Shown: positions 1-8,953 of the stretch, piece by piece
Position numbering within the stretch: position 1 is the stretch's first letter
Layout: the number at the start of each line of letters is the position of its first letter
From: Rhodovulum sp. ES.010
GTDB lineage: Bacteria > Pseudomonadota > Alphaproteobacteria > Rhodobacterales > Rhodobacteraceae
DNA length: 64,000 nt
Reading direction: 5' to 3'
Assembly (NCBI RefSeq): GCF_900142935.1
Contig: NZ_FSRS01000001.1
Location: 3,636,501-3,700,500 of the forward strand
Position numbers and translations under genes: made by a program
The notes under the pieces: model-generated
The model's database searches: none
What the model saw: only the letters and a program-made list of their open reading frames with translations
What the model was told of the DNA's origin: nothing

Positions 1-339
1 GCCCTCGAACTTCTCGACATGGCCGCCGAGGGCCTGGGCGATGATCTGGTGGCCGAAGCAGATACCTACGATGGCAATCTCGGCGCCGTAAGCGTCACGA
101 ATGAAGGTCTCCAGCGGCGGGATGAAATCGTGGTCTTCGTAGGTGCCGTGCTTCGACCCGGTGATGAGCCAGCCCTCGGCGGCATGGACCGAGGCGGGAA
201 ACTCCATATGCTCGACATCGTAGGTCTGGAACGTGAAGCCGCGCCCGGCCAGCAGGCGTTCGACCATGTCGGGATAGTCGCCATACGTGTCCCGAAGCGC
301 GTCGGGCGCATGGCCGGTCTGCAGGATGCCGATCCGCAT
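1..339 (-). CDS. Class I glutamine amidotransferase-like protein (partial, C-terminus outside window)
   Basis: The first 113 residues are visible and the gene runs off the left edge. The nucleophile elbow GICFGHQ, with the candidate catalytic Cys near residue 94, identifies a type 1 glutamine amidotransferase domain. The N-terminus (MRIGILQTG) and an LITGSKHGTYED-like segment suit the free-standing GMP-synthase-like group. It is the last visible gene of a minus-strand operon, 146 bases after a glutamine-synthetase-like ligase and an amino acid ABC importer. That context suggests amidotransfer or gamma-glutamyl hydrolysis in nitrogen-compound catabolism; the substrate is inferred only. The His and Glu of the triad would lie outside the window. 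Confidence 0.85.
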   Translation of the reverse strand, partial: MRIGILQTGHAPDALRDTYGDYPDMVERLLAGRGFTFQTYDVEHMEFPASVHAAEGWLITGSKHGTYEDHDFIPPLETFIRDAYGAEIAIVGICFGHQIIAQALGGHVEKFEG

Positions 340-485
340 GGGAAATCCGTGGGTTGTGCGCGTGGAGGGTAGTCCCGCGCGCGGGCACGGGCAAGGGCCT
401 GCCCGCGCGGCCCGGCGATGTCGGATGGTCGCGGGGCGGCGGGCAGATCGAGGCGTCGTTGCGCGCCGTTCCGTGATCGCGGTGC

Positions 486-1817
486 CTACACCGTGTCGAG
501 ATAGAGCGCGAGCCGCGCCTCGGCGTCGAGCGCCGCGATCCGGCGGGCCTCCTGCCGCTTGGTCATCACCAGGTTGCGGATCAGCCCGCGCGGGAAGACC
601 CGCGCCATGCGGGGGCTGGTCTCGAACGCATCGATCGCGCCGAGCCAGCAGGTGGGAATCTGCGGCAGGCTCTGGTCATAGGCGTTGCCGGTGATCGGGA
701 GCGGCGGCGAAAGCTGTTCCTCGATGCCCTGCAGCGCCGTGCCGAGGACCGCCGCGATGACCAGGTAGGGGTTGATGTCGCCCCCCGCCACCCGGTGCTC
801 GATCCGCCGGGCGCGGGGGGAGCCGCCGGGAATGCGGATGGCCGCCGTCCGGTTCTCGCGCGCCCAGCAGATGCCGGTGGGCGCATGCGCGCCGGGCACC
901 ATGCGGTCATAGCTGTTGCCATGCGGCGCCAGGATCAGCGTCATGTCGGGCAGGGCGGCGAGGCAGCCCGCCACCGCCTGGTGCAGGAAGCCCGAGCCCC
1001 CGGTGCTGCCATCGTCGAAGACGTTGTTGCCATTTGCGTCGAGGACCGAGAAATGGACGTGCAGCCCGTTGCCGGCATGTTCTTCGTAGGGCTTGGCCAT
1101 GAAGCTTCCGGCCAAGCCGTGGCGGCGGGCCATGCCCTTGACGAGCAGCTTGAACAGCCAGGCGTCGTCGGCGGCCTTCATCGCCTCGCCATGGATGAGA
1201 TTGACCTCGAACTGGCCCATCCCGGCCTCCGAGATCGCCGCATCGGCGGGAATGTCCATCGCCTCGCAGGCGTCGTAGAGGTCGGTGAAGAAGGCGTCGA
1301 AGGCGTCGAGCGTGCGCAGCGACAGGATTTCCGCCGCCTCCCGCCGCTTGCCCGAGCGGGGCGAGCGGGGGGCGTGGATGCCCGGCTCGGAATCGTCGAC
1401 GAGATAGAATTCCAGCTCCGTCGCCACCTGCGGCCGCCAGCCCCGCGCCGCGTAGGCCTCCAGCACCCGGGCCAACGCCTGGCGCGGGCAGCCTTCGAAG
1501 GGGGCGCCGCCCTCGGTGAACATCCAGAGCGGCAAGAGCGCGGTCGGCGCTTCGAGCCAGGGCATCGGCACGAAGCCCCGTCCGGTGGGCCGCAGCACGC
1601 CGTCGGCATCGCCGGTCTCGAAGACCAGCGGGCTGTCCTCGATATCCTCGCCCCAGATGTCGAGGTTCAGCACCGAAAGCGGGAACCGCGTGCCCTCCTC
1701 GGCGACCTTGCCGGCGAAGCGCGAGGGCAGCCGCTTGCCGCGCGCCTGCCCGTTCAGGTCGCAGGCGGCCACGCGGATCGTGCGCACATGGGGATTTTCG
1801 GCCAGCCAGTCGGTCAT
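486..1817 (-). CDS. Glutamine synthetase family protein (gamma-glutamylpolyamine synthetase-like)
   Basis: 443 residues, normal for the PuuA-like branch of the glutamine synthetase family, which joins glutamate to an amine using ATP. Family motifs appear in order: ATELEFYL near residue 130, EAGMGQFEVN near 195, GNGLHVHFS near 245, NRTAAIRIPGG near 325, then IEHRVAGGDINPY. The ATG overlaps the stop of the upstream permease (ATGA), so the two are translationally coupled. Encoded with a class I amidotransferase and an ABC importer, it more likely gamma-glutamylates an imported amine or amino acid than assimilates ammonia. The longer upstream reading frame is only a shadow of the permease gene. 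Confidence 0.88.
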   Translation of the reverse strand: MTDWLAENPHVRTIRVAACDLNGQARGKRLPSRFAGKVAEEGTRFPLSVLNLDIWGEDIEDSPLVFETGDADGVLRPTGRGFVPMPWLEAPTALLPLWMFTEGGAPFEGCPRQALARVLEAYAARGWRPQVATELEFYLVDDSEPGIHAPRSPRSGKRREAAEILSLRTLDAFDAFFTDLYDACEAMDIPADAAISEAGMGQFEVNLIHGEAMKAADDAWLFKLLVKGMARRHGLAGSFMAKPYEEHAGNGLHVHFSVLDANGNNVFDDGSTGGSGFLHQAVAGCLAALPDMTLILAPHGNSYDRMVPGAHAPTGICWARENRTAAIRIPGGSPRARRIEHRVAGGDINPYLVIAAVLGTALQGIEEQLSPPLPITGNAYDQSLPQIPTCWLGAIDAFETSPRMARVFPRGLIRNLVMTKRQEARRIAALDAEARLALYLDTV

Positions 1818-2653
1818 CTCAGAAGGTTGGGGCGGAACCGGATGCGCTGCCGCGCGGTGGGCGCGATGTGGCGGTTGAGGCGGCGGTTGATCAGGCCGAA
1901 GACGAAGATGATCACCAGCGTCAAGAGGATGAAATAGACCGCCGCGATCGGGTAGGGAACGAACGGGTTGAAGGTCTTGTCGGCGAAATAGTTGGCGTAG
2001 TAGAGCGCGTCGCCCTTCTGCTGCCAGGCCGGGAAGCCCGAGAAATACACGAGCGCCGTGGCGTGGAACAGGAAGATCGCCTCGTTGGTATAGGCCGGCC
2101 AGCCGAGCCGCAGCATCGTGGGCCAGACCACGCGTCGGAACTTGGCCCAGCCCGACAGGCCGTAGGCATCGGCCGCCTCGATGTCGCCCTTGGGCACGGA
2201 GCGCAGCGCACCGTAGAAGATCTCGGCCGAATAGGCGGCGGTGTTGAGGAACAGCACGATCAGCGCCCCCGCCCAGGCTCGCGTCAGCCAGCGGGTGTCG
2301 GCGGTGATCTCGACGAAGAGAAGGTTCAGCTCGATGCCCGATTTCGGCAGCAGAACGAAGGCCTCGTAGAACAGGAAGAACTGGATGAAGAGCGGCGAGC
2401 CCCGAAACAGGAAGATGAACCACTCGGCGGGCTTGCGCACCGCCCAGAGATGGCTCGACCGGGCGAGCGCCACGGCGGTGGCGAGGAAGAAGCCGAACAA
2501 AAGCGCGAGTGCCCCGAAATAGACGTTCCAGATCAGCCCCGAGCCGATCAGCGTGACCTGTTCGCACAGCGTGAAGTCGGATCGCGGCAGCAGCCGTTCG
2601 CCGATGCCGACCGAGCGCAGCGCGTAGTCCTGGATCGTTTGCAGGCAGCTCAT
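1814..2653 (-). CDS. Polar amino acid ABC transporter permease (HisM-like)
   Basis: 279-residue inner-membrane permease with about five hydrophobic segments and the HisM/GlnP-type cytoplasmic loop (EAADAYGLSGWAKFRRVVWP) that contacts the ATPase. It overlaps the preceding permease by ATGA and the following ligase gene by ATGA. With the HisQ-like permease, the binding protein and the ATPase it completes a polar amino acid importer (histidine, lysine/arginine/ornithine or opine type). The substrate cannot be read from the sequence. Confidence 0.9.
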   Translation of the reverse strand: MSCLQTIQDYALRSVGIGERLLPRSDFTLCEQVTLIGSGLIWNVYFGALALLFGFFLATAVALARSSHLWAVRKPAEWFIFLFRGSPLFIQFFLFYEAFVLLPKSGIELNLLFVEITADTRWLTRAWAGALIVLFLNTAAYSAEIFYGALRSVPKGDIEAADAYGLSGWAKFRRVVWPTMLRLGWPAYTNEAIFLFHATALVYFSGFPAWQQKGDALYYANYFADKTFNPFVPYPIAAVYFILLTLVIIFVFGLINRRLNRHIAPTARQRIRFRPNLLR

Positions 2654-3531
2654 GCGTCCGCCTTCCTGAGCGCCTCGCCGCCGAGCGTCGCCTGGCCGTG
2701 GCTCAGCCGCACGGTCAGCCGCGCCAGAACGATCTCGGAAACCTTGGTGAGCGCGAGGTAGAAGACCAGCAGCGCGAGGAAATAGTAGAGCCGCCAGTCG
2801 GGATGCGGGTAGGCGTAGATCCGGGTCTTGGACCCGCCGAGTTCCCGCGCCCAGTAGACGATGTCCTCGACCCCGAGCAGGAACAGAAGCGGCGTGGCCT
2901 TGATCAGGATCATCCAGAGGTTTGACAGCCCCGGCAGCGCATAGACCCACATTTGCGGCACGAGGATGCGCCAGAACGACTGGCGCGGAGTCATGCCGTA
3001 GGCCTCGGCGGTCTCGATCTGCGCCCGCGGCACGGCGCGCATCGCGCCGTAAAGGACGTTCGCCGCGAAGGCCCCGAAGACAACGGCGAAGGCCAGCACG
3101 GCCAGGACGAAGCCGTAGCTCTCATGCACCCATTGCGGTGCGGTCGAGAGCGGCAGCTTGGCCTCGGTGCAGACCACGAAATCGTTGCCGCGGCGGATCG
3201 GTTCGGTCCAGTCGGGGCATTTCGCGTGGTGGCGCAGCCATTCCAGCCCCTGATCCAGCGCGATGGGCACGAACAGGAAGAAGATGATGTCGGGCACGCC
3301 GCGCACCATCGAAGTGTAGATGCGGCCTACCGCCTGCAGCGGCAGCAGGCGCGACCGCGTGGCCATGGCGCCGGCAAAGCCGAAGAACAGCGCGACCGGC
3401 GCGGTGATCGCCAGCAGCAGCAGCACCGTGCCGAAGGAGGCATAGAACGCCATGTGCTTGCCGCTGGTCAGGTAACAGGCAAACCAGGCAAGGCCCTCGA
3501 TCGTGCTGGGGTCTTCGCAGAACGCGAACAT
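2650..3531 (-). CDS. Polar amino acid ABC transporter permease (HisQ-like)
   Basis: 293-residue integral membrane protein of the binding-protein-dependent transport family, with the loop motif ETAEAYGMTPRQSFWRILVPQ that couples to the ATPase. An insert between membrane segments contains two Cys. It pairs with the HisM-like permease, which it overlaps by 4 bases. No strong ribosome-binding site precedes the ATG. A perfect stem-loop lies between the binding-protein gene and this gene, so its expression is probably lower than that of the binding protein. Confidence 0.9.
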   Translation of the reverse strand: MFAFCEDPSTIEGLAWFACYLTSGKHMAFYASFGTVLLLLAITAPVALFFGFAGAMATRSRLLPLQAVGRIYTSMVRGVPDIIFFLFVPIALDQGLEWLRHHAKCPDWTEPIRRGNDFVVCTEAKLPLSTAPQWVHESYGFVLAVLAFAVVFGAFAANVLYGAMRAVPRAQIETAEAYGMTPRQSFWRILVPQMWVYALPGLSNLWMILIKATPLLFLLGVEDIVYWARELGGSKTRIYAYPHPDWRLYYFLALLVFYLALTKVSEIVLARLTVRLSHGQATLGGEALRKADA

Positions 3532-3547
3532 CGGCGGTCAGACCGGG

Positions 3548-3580
3548 GCGGACCGGGCTGCGCGACGGCGCCCGGTCCGC
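3548..3580 (-). promoter_or_regulatory. Intra-operon stem-loop after the binding-protein gene
   Basis: Perfect inverted repeat with 11-base arms (GCGGACCGGGC / GCCCGGTCCGC) and an 11-base loop, sitting between the stop of the solute-binding protein and the start of the HisQ-like permease. There is no U-tract, so it is more likely a 3'-end-stabilising or attenuating hairpin than a full terminator. Confidence 0.7.
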
Positions 3581-3587
3581 GTGCCGC

Positions 3588-4307
3588 TCAGAAGCGCGGC
3601 GAGTCTTCGCCGAGCCATTTGATGATCAGTTCGTTCAGGCTGCCGTCATCCTTCATCGACTGGATCACCGTGTCGAACTTGCCCCGCAGCTCGGGGTCGG
3701 ACTCGCGCAACGCCATGCCGATGCCGCCGCCCAGCGGGATGTCCTCGCCGACGAAGACCATGTCGCCCTCGTTCACGAAGGGCACCAGGAAATCCTTGTC
3801 GGCCATCACCGCGTCGGCCTCGCCGTTGCGCACGGCCGCGACGGTGTCGTCGGGGTTGGGGAACTCGAGAAGGGTCGCGCCGGTATCGACCACGTGGTTG
3901 GCCTGGATCGTGCCGGTCTGGGCCGCGACCACGCCGCCCTCGATATCCGCGTCATCGCTGAGCGCGGCATAGGACGAGGGCGAAGGGGGCGTGTAGTTCT
4001 GGGTGAAATCCACGACCTCGTCGCGCTCGGGCGTGATGCTCATGCCCGCGATGATCGCGTCGTAGTTGCCCGAGACGAGGTTCGGGATGATCGAATCCCA
4101 GTCGTTCGTCACCCATTCGCAGTTGAGTTCGGCGCGTGCGCACAGCTCATCCCCGAGTTCGCGCTCGAACCCGTCGACCTCGCCATTGTCGTTGATGAAG
4201 TTGTACGGAGGATAGGCACCCTCGGTGCCCAGGCGCACGACGTCCTGCGCCAGCGCCATGCCGGCCGACAGCGCCAGGGCGGCGGTGCCAAGAATCAGTC
4301 GGTTCAT
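3588..4307 (-). CDS. Periplasmic amino acid-binding protein of ABC transporter
   Basis: 239 residues of the polar amino acid binding family (SBP_bac_3). An N-terminal Sec signal (MNRLILGTAALALSAGMALA) ends at an ALA-Q cleavage site. The mature protein begins with the family's VRLGTEGAYPPYNF block and contains GFERELGDEL and the domain-hinge motif. GGGAGAG seven bases upstream fixes the ATG; a longer upstream reading is not supported. Second gene of the operon, after the ATPase. Ligands of the family include histidine, basic amino acids and opines. Confidence 0.92.
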   Translation of the reverse strand: MNRLILGTAALALSAGMALAQDVVRLGTEGAYPPYNFINDNGEVDGFERELGDELCARAELNCEWVTNDWDSIIPNLVSGNYDAIIAGMSITPERDEVVDFTQNYTPPSPSSYAALSDDADIEGGVVAAQTGTIQANHVVDTGATLLEFPNPDDTVAAVRNGEADAVMADKDFLVPFVNEGDMVFVGEDIPLGGGIGMALRESDPELRGKFDTVIQSMKDDGSLNELIIKWLGEDSPRF

Positions 4308-4335
4308 CTTACTCTCCCGTTGGTTGGTTCGGCGG

Positions 4336-5115
4336 TCAGGCCGCCACGGTTGCACTGAGAAACTGTTGCAGACGCTCGGATTCCGGGCTGCCGAACAGCC
4401 GGTCGGGCGGGCCCTCCTCCTCGATCAGGCCCTGGTGCAGGAACACCACATGGTCCGACACGTCGGCGGCCAGCCGCATGTCGTGGGTGACCAGCATCAT
4501 GGTGCGCCCTTCCTCGGCCAGCGCCTTGATGACGCGCACGACCTCCTGTTCCAGTTCGGGGTCGAGCGCCGAGGTCGGCTCGTCGAACAACAACGCGCGG
4601 GGCTGCATCGCCAGCGCGCGGGCGATCGCGGCGCGCTGCTGCTGGCCGCCCGAAAGCTGCGCGGGGTAGACGTCGCACTTGTCGCCGATGCCCACCTTGT
4701 CGAGCAGGGCGCGGGCGCGGCTCTCGACCTCGTCCTTGTCCTCGCCGAGCACGGTGACCGGCGCCTCCATCACGTTCTGCAGGATCGTCATGTGCGCCCA
4801 GAGATTGAACTGCTGGAACACCATGGAAAGGTTGGTGCGGATACGGATGACCTGGCGGCGGTCGGCCGGGTGGCGGTTTGGGCCGCGGCCGCGCCAGGCG
4901 ACGGGTTCGCCCTCGAAGATCACCTCCCCTTGCTGGCTGTCCTCCAGCAGGTTGGCGCAGCGCAGAAGCGTCGACTTGCCCGAGCCGGACGAGCCGATCA
5001 GCGAGACCACGTCGCCCTTCTTCGCGGCGATCGAGACGCCCTTGAGCACCTCAAGCGCGCCGTAGCTCTTGTGGAGATCGCGGATTTCGAGGACGGGCGC
5101 GGTGGACTCGGTCAC
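4336..5115 (-). CDS. Amino acid ABC transporter ATP-binding protein (HisP-like)
   Basis: 259 residues from a GTG start, close to the usual length of about 255 for HisP/GlnQ. Walker A GSSGSGKST, signature LSGGQQQR, Walker B LLFDEPTSALD and switch His in VTHDM are all present. A possible ATG 51 bases upstream would add 17 residues unlike the family N-terminus and would fall inside the spacer of the predicted promoter, so GTG is preferred. First gene of the six-gene uptake and ligase operon. Confidence 0.9.
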   Translation of the reverse strand: MTESTAPVLEIRDLHKSYGALEVLKGVSIAAKKGDVVSLIGSSGSGKSTLLRCANLLEDSQQGEVIFEGEPVAWRGRGPNRHPADRRQVIRIRTNLSMVFQQFNLWAHMTILQNVMEAPVTVLGEDKDEVESRARALLDKVGIGDKCDVYPAQLSGGQQQRAAIARALAMQPRALLFDEPTSALDPELEQEVVRVIKALAEEGRTMMLVTHDMRLAADVSDHVVFLHQGLIEEEGPPDRLFGSPESERLQQFLSATVAA

Positions 5116-5149
5116 GTCGGGTTGCCGGTTGCGGGTCGTTCGGCCCCGA

Positions 5150-5178
5150 AGTAGGGCGTAAATCATTAAGGATTGCAA
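5150..5178 (-). promoter_or_regulatory. Possible sigma-70 promoter of the amino acid uptake operon
   Basis: On the minus strand TTGCAA and CCTACT are separated by 17 bases and would start transcription near 5143, about 28 bases before the GTG of the ATPase gene. The -10 match is only moderate. No operator is recognised. Confidence 0.3.
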
Positions 5179-5334
5179 CGGGGAAGTGACGGCAGCGCGG
5201 GCGGTTGCACAGGATTTGGGCATCGCTGGCGGCGGTGCGCGCGCAGAGGGGGTGCGAATGCCGCCATGGCCGGGGGCCACATGGCGAAGCGCGGGGAAAT
5301 GCAGGATCTCCGCGAGGTGCCGACCGAGACTTCG

Positions 5335-5781
5335 TCAGCCGTCGCGCTTGGCCTCGGCGCGATGGCGGGCCAGCGCACTGTCGCGGTCGTTCACGCCCAG
5401 CAGGCTCGCCACCAGCCGGAGCAGACCGTCTTCCTCTTGGTCGCGGATCCCGTCGGCCAAGACGACCTCCCACAGTGCCTCGATCACGGCTTCGCGGTCC
5501 TCGTAGGCCACCGCGTCCTTGATCGCGCGGGTGAAGCGCACCGTGTCGGGCGCCTCGCCCTCCAGAGCCTCGGCCCGGCGCCGGAGGTCCGTCGCCTCCC
5601 AGGGCGACAGCTCGTAGCGGGTCGCGAGAATGCGGTCGATCCGCTCGGCTTCTTCGCGGGCGTATTCCCCGTCCGACCGGGCAAGTCGCACCAGCAGCGC
5701 GCCAAGCGCCAGCCGCGCATCGGCGTCGGGCAGGACCTCGGGCTCGGGCTGGATCAGGCGGTTCAGGAAATCGGCGAACAT
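5335..5781 (-). CDS. TerB-like tellurite resistance family protein
   Basis: 148-residue soluble, helical, acidic protein. The LLVRLARSDGEYAREEAERIDRIL block and the later VVLADGIRDQEEDGLLRLV block are the two acidic helix-turn units of the TerB fold, thought to bind metal through Asp and Glu. It starts at MFADFLNRL; an upstream GTG/ATG extension is not family-like. It appears to be a single gene between the uptake operon promoter and a secreted unknown. The general cellular role is unknown, and the family name does not prove tellurite resistance. Confidence 0.75.
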   Translation of the reverse strand: MFADFLNRLIQPEPEVLPDADARLALGALLVRLARSDGEYAREEAERIDRILATRYELSPWEATDLRRRAEALEGEAPDTVRFTRAIKDAVAYEDREAVIEALWEVVLADGIRDQEEDGLLRLVASLLGVNDRDSALARHRAEAKRDG

Positions 5782-5872
5782 GGGCTTTATATAAATCCCG
5801 GCGGCCGTGTGGAAAAGCCGGAACTGCACGCATGTACCGTCACGACCGCGTGGCCGGTCGGGCCCGCCGCGT

Positions 5873-6577
5873 TCAGCCGATGGCCGGGGCGCAGCCGAAG
5901 CGCAGGTCGTCCATCGATACGCCGCCCGGGTCGAGATTGGTCAACAGCAGCCCCGCGATGTCGGCCCGCCCGCCTGCGCGCAGGAAGCCGAAGCTCGAAA
6001 TGCCGGGGCCGAGCCAGAGCGCGCGGTCCGCGATCAGCGTCGCGTCGCGGGCGTAGAGGCGGACGCGGATCAGGCCGCGATGGTCCGCGCGGCTGCCGAG
6101 GTCGTCGCGGTACTCGGTGTGCACGCGCAGCGCGACCGCGCAGCCGTCATCGTCGAACAGGAAGGCGGCCGCGCCCTCGCCGCGGGCTTCGGGGGCAGGC
6201 CAGCGCAGCGGTCCGACGGGATAGAGCGCGTTCGACCCGAACGCGCGGTGGAACGAAACCGACAGGCCCGCCTGCGGGGCGCCCGAAAGCAGCGCCAGCG
6301 GCGCCGCCGGGGCGGTGGTATCGGGGATGGTGTCGTGCCGCCCGCCCCGCGCGCGTTCCTCGATCAGGGGCTGCCCGGCGAACCGTTCGCCCGCGCGCCC
6401 GCCGGCGAAGGCGTAGCCGTGGTCGAGCGCGTGCCCTGGCTCGGGCAGCGACGGCAGGGTTTCGAAATCGACGAGCCCCGTGGTCAGGGCCGCCGCGCGG
6501 TCGTAGCCGACGACCTCGACCGGCTCCGCCGCCGCCGCGAGAGGCAGGGCGGCGAGCGCGGCCAGGCCGAGGCGCAT
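5873..6577 (-). CDS. Secreted protein of unknown function
   Basis: 234 residues with an N-terminal signal sequence ([18 protein letters not shown]). The mature part is rich in beta-strand patterns (VDFETLP, GLSVSFHRAFGSN, GLIRVRLYARD, ISSFGFLRAGGR, IAGLLLTNLDPGGVSMDD), which looks like a lectin-like beta-sandwich; that is inference from pattern only. Its ATG overlaps the pyrG stop by one base (TAATG), so it is cotranslated with CTP synthase, an unusual partner. No catalytic motif is recognised. Confidence 0.72.
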   Translation of the reverse strand: MRLGLAALAALPLAAAAEPVEVVGYDRAAALTTGLVDFETLPSLPEPGHALDHGYAFAGGRAGERFAGQPLIEERARGGRHDTIPDTTAPAAPLALLSGAPQAGLSVSFHRAFGSNALYPVGPLRWPAPEARGEGAAAFLFDDDGCAVALRVHTEYRDDLGSRADHRGLIRVRLYARDATLIADRALWLGPGISSFGFLRAGGRADIAGLLLTNLDPGGVSMDDLRFGCAPAIG

Positions 6578-8220
6578 TACACCAGCCGCGAGGTTTCGAC
6601 CGCCGCGCGGATGAAATCGGCGAAAAGCGGGTGGGGGGCGAAGGGTTTGGACTTCAGCTCGGGATGGAACTGCACGCCGATGAACCAGCGATGGTCCTGC
6701 CACTCCACGATCTCGGGCAGGCGGCCGTCGGGCGACATGCCCGAGAACACCAGCCCCTGCGCCTCGAGCTGTTCGCGATACTTGGTGTCGACCTCGTAGC
6801 GGTGGCGGTGGCGTTCCTCGATCACGTTGGCCCCGTAGATCTGCGCCACGCGCGAGCCCTCCTTGAGATGCGCGGTGTAGCTGCCCAGCCGCATCGTGCC
6901 GCCCTTGTCGTCGTCGACCCGGCGCTGGACGGTCGCGTTGCCCTGCACCCATTCCTTGAGATGGTAGACGACGGGGGTGAAGCGTTTCTTGCCCGCTTCG
7001 TGGTCGAACTCCTCGGAGCCCGCATCCGACAGAGAGGCGACGTTCCGCGCCGCCTCGATCACTGCCATCTGCATGCCGAGGCAGATGCCCAGATAGGGCA
7101 CGTCGCGGGTGCGGGCGAACGCGGCGGCCTTGATCTTGCCTTCGGTCCCGCGCTCGCCGAAGCCGCCGGGCACCAGGATCGCGTGGAACCCCTCGAGCCA
7201 GGGCGCGGGGTCCTCGCGTTCAAATATCTCGGCGTCGATCCACTCGGCCTTGACGCGGACGCGGTTCGCCATCCCGCCATGGGTCAGCGCCTCGGCGATG
7301 GATTTGTAGGCGTCCTCAAGCTGCGTGTACTTGCCGACGATGGCGATGCGCACCTCGCCCTCCGCCTTGAAGATTCGGTCCGACACGTCCTCCCAGCGCG
7401 CAAGGTGCGGCTTGGGCGCGGGGCTGATCTGGAAGGCGTCGAGCACCGCCTGGTCGAGCCCCTCGCGGTGGTAGGCCAGCGGGGCCTCGTAGATCGATTT
7501 CAGGTCCTGCGCGGCGATCACGCTGTCGGGGCGGACGTTGCAGAACAGTGCGAGCTTCTCGCGCTCCTTCTCGGGGATCGGCCCTTCCGAACGGCAGACC
7601 AGCACGTCGGGGGCGATGCCGATGGAGCGCAGTTCCTTGACCGAGTGCTGCGTGGGCTTGGTCTTCAACTCGCCCGACGCGCGGATATAGGGCAAGAGCG
7701 TCAGGTGCATGAAGATGCACTGGCCGCGCGGCTTGTCCTGGCTGAACTGGCGGATCGCCTCGAAGAAGGGCAGCCCCTCGATGTCGCCCACGGTGCCGCC
7801 GATCTCGCACAGCATGAAATCGACCTCGTCCTCGCCGACGCGGATGAAGTCCTTGATCTCGTTGGTGACGTGCGGGATCACCTGGATCGTCTTGCCGAGG
7901 TAGTCGCCGCGCCGCTCCTTCTCCAGCACGTTGGAATAGATCCGGCCCGACGAGACGGAATCGGTGGCCCGCGCCGCGACCCCGGTGAAGCGTTCGTAAT
8001 GGCCCAGGTCGAGATCGGTCTCGGCCCCGTCATCGGTGACGAACACCTCGCCATGTTCGAAGGGGCTCATCGTGCCCGGGTCGACGTTCAGGTAGGGGTC
8101 GAGCTTGCGCAGCCGCACCGAGAAGCCGCGCGCCTGCAGCAGCGCGCCCAAGGCGGCTGACGCAAGGCCCTTGCCAAGCGACGACACCACGCCGCCCGTG
8201 ATGAAAATGAACCGTGCCAT
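6577..8220 (-). CDS. pyrG: CTP synthase
   Basis: 547 residues, full length. Converts UTP to CTP with ATP and glutamine nitrogen. The N-terminal amidoligase domain begins [18 protein letters not shown] with the P-loop and UTP site. The C-terminal glutamine amidotransferase domain carries GICLGMQ, with the nucleophile Cys, and a [10 protein letters not shown] segment with the His/Glu pair. It lies downstream of secG, an arrangement common in alphaproteobacteria. The following secreted-protein gene overlaps its stop. Confidence 0.98.
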   Translation of the reverse strand: MARFIFITGGVVSSLGKGLASAALGALLQARGFSVRLRKLDPYLNVDPGTMSPFEHGEVFVTDDGAETDLDLGHYERFTGVAARATDSVSSGRIYSNVLEKERRGDYLGKTIQVIPHVTNEIKDFIRVGEDEVDFMLCEIGGTVGDIEGLPFFEAIRQFSQDKPRGQCIFMHLTLLPYIRASGELKTKPTQHSVKELRSIGIAPDVLVCRSEGPIPEKEREKLALFCNVRPDSVIAAQDLKSIYEAPLAYHREGLDQAVLDAFQISPAPKPHLARWEDVSDRIFKAEGEVRIAIVGKYTQLEDAYKSIAEALTHGGMANRVRVKAEWIDAEIFEREDPAPWLEGFHAILVPGGFGERGTEGKIKAAAFARTRDVPYLGICLGMQMAVIEAARNVASLSDAGSEEFDHEAGKKRFTPVVYHLKEWVQGNATVQRRVDDDKGGTMRLGSYTAHLKEGSRVAQIYGANVIEERHRHRYEVDTKYREQLEAQGLVFSGMSPDGRLPEIVEWQDHRWFIGVQFHPELKSKPFAPHPLFADFIRAAVETSRLV

Positions 8221-8505
8221 GGAGAGGACGACCCCCGTGAATGCTGCTCGTGCGTTGGTGATTCGGCGCCGGAACGCCGCGGCATCACGGGGGTCGAGAT
8301 ATAGAGGATTCTGTCCCGCCCCGCAACCTGACCGCTAGATGCTGTTAAGGATTTCGCCGTTGCCGCAAATGGTTGTGGGTCTTGCGTGTCGGCGGGCGCG
8401 GCGGCGCGTTATCTTGTGTCAAGCTCGGCACGGCCGCGACGCGCTTTTTCGCGTGGCCTGCCACGGATGACGGATACCATGTGCGCATGTTCGGTGCTGA
8501 CGGGC

Positions 8506-8889
8506 TCACTCGGCCCGCGGCGGCAGAAGCGGGGCGTCGCCTTCCGGCGCGACGGGCGCCGGCGGCAGCAGGTCCTCGCCGTCCGGCAGGGCTGGGGCGG
8601 ACCCCTCCGCGCCGGTGTCCTCGACAGGGGCGGGGGTGCGGCCGATCTGGTCGACCACCGAGGTGCCGGCCGTGTCCCGCGCGGCGAGGATCGTGAGGGT
8701 CATCGACGTCGCGATGAAGCAGATGGCGAAGAACCAGGTCAGCTTCCCGAGCGGCGTCGCGGGGGCGCGGCCGGTGATCGCGCCGCCGCCGCCCATGCCG
8801 AGTCCGCCGCCCTCGTTGCGCTGCAACAGCACGATGCCGATCAGGCACAGCGCGAGAACGAGGTGAACGATGAGGATGACGTTTTCCAT
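8506..8889 (-). CDS. secG: Preprotein translocase subunit SecG
   Basis: 127 residues. Two membrane helices (about residues 2-20 and 50-68) flank the conserved cytoplasmic loop LLQRNEGGGLGMGGGG typical of SecG. A Pro/Ala/Glu-rich C-terminal tail of about 45 residues extends the protein beyond the E. coli length, as often seen in alphaproteobacteria. It is an accessory subunit of the SecYEG channel. pyrG follows after 285 bases. Confidence 0.95.
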   Translation of the reverse strand: MENVILIVHLVLALCLIGIVLLQRNEGGGLGMGGGGAITGRAPATPLGKLTWFFAICFIATSMTLTILAARDTAGTSVVDQIGRTPAPVEDTGAEGSAPALPDGEDLLPPAPVAPEGDAPLLPPRAE

Positions 8890-8953
8890 GACGGACGGCC
8901 CCGGGCTTGGTCTGGCGGTTTACCTAAGCCCAACGGGCCGCCCCCGCAACCCC

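Noticed and set aside
5173..8160. A 995-codon open frame on the plus strand opposite terB and pyrG
   Set aside because: Shadow of real minus-strand genes. It has no family match, and high GC content keeps the antisense frame open.
8432..8462. Hairpin with CTTTTT loop between secG and pyrG
   Set aside because: The short stem has a bulge and there is no downstream U-tract on the minus strand.
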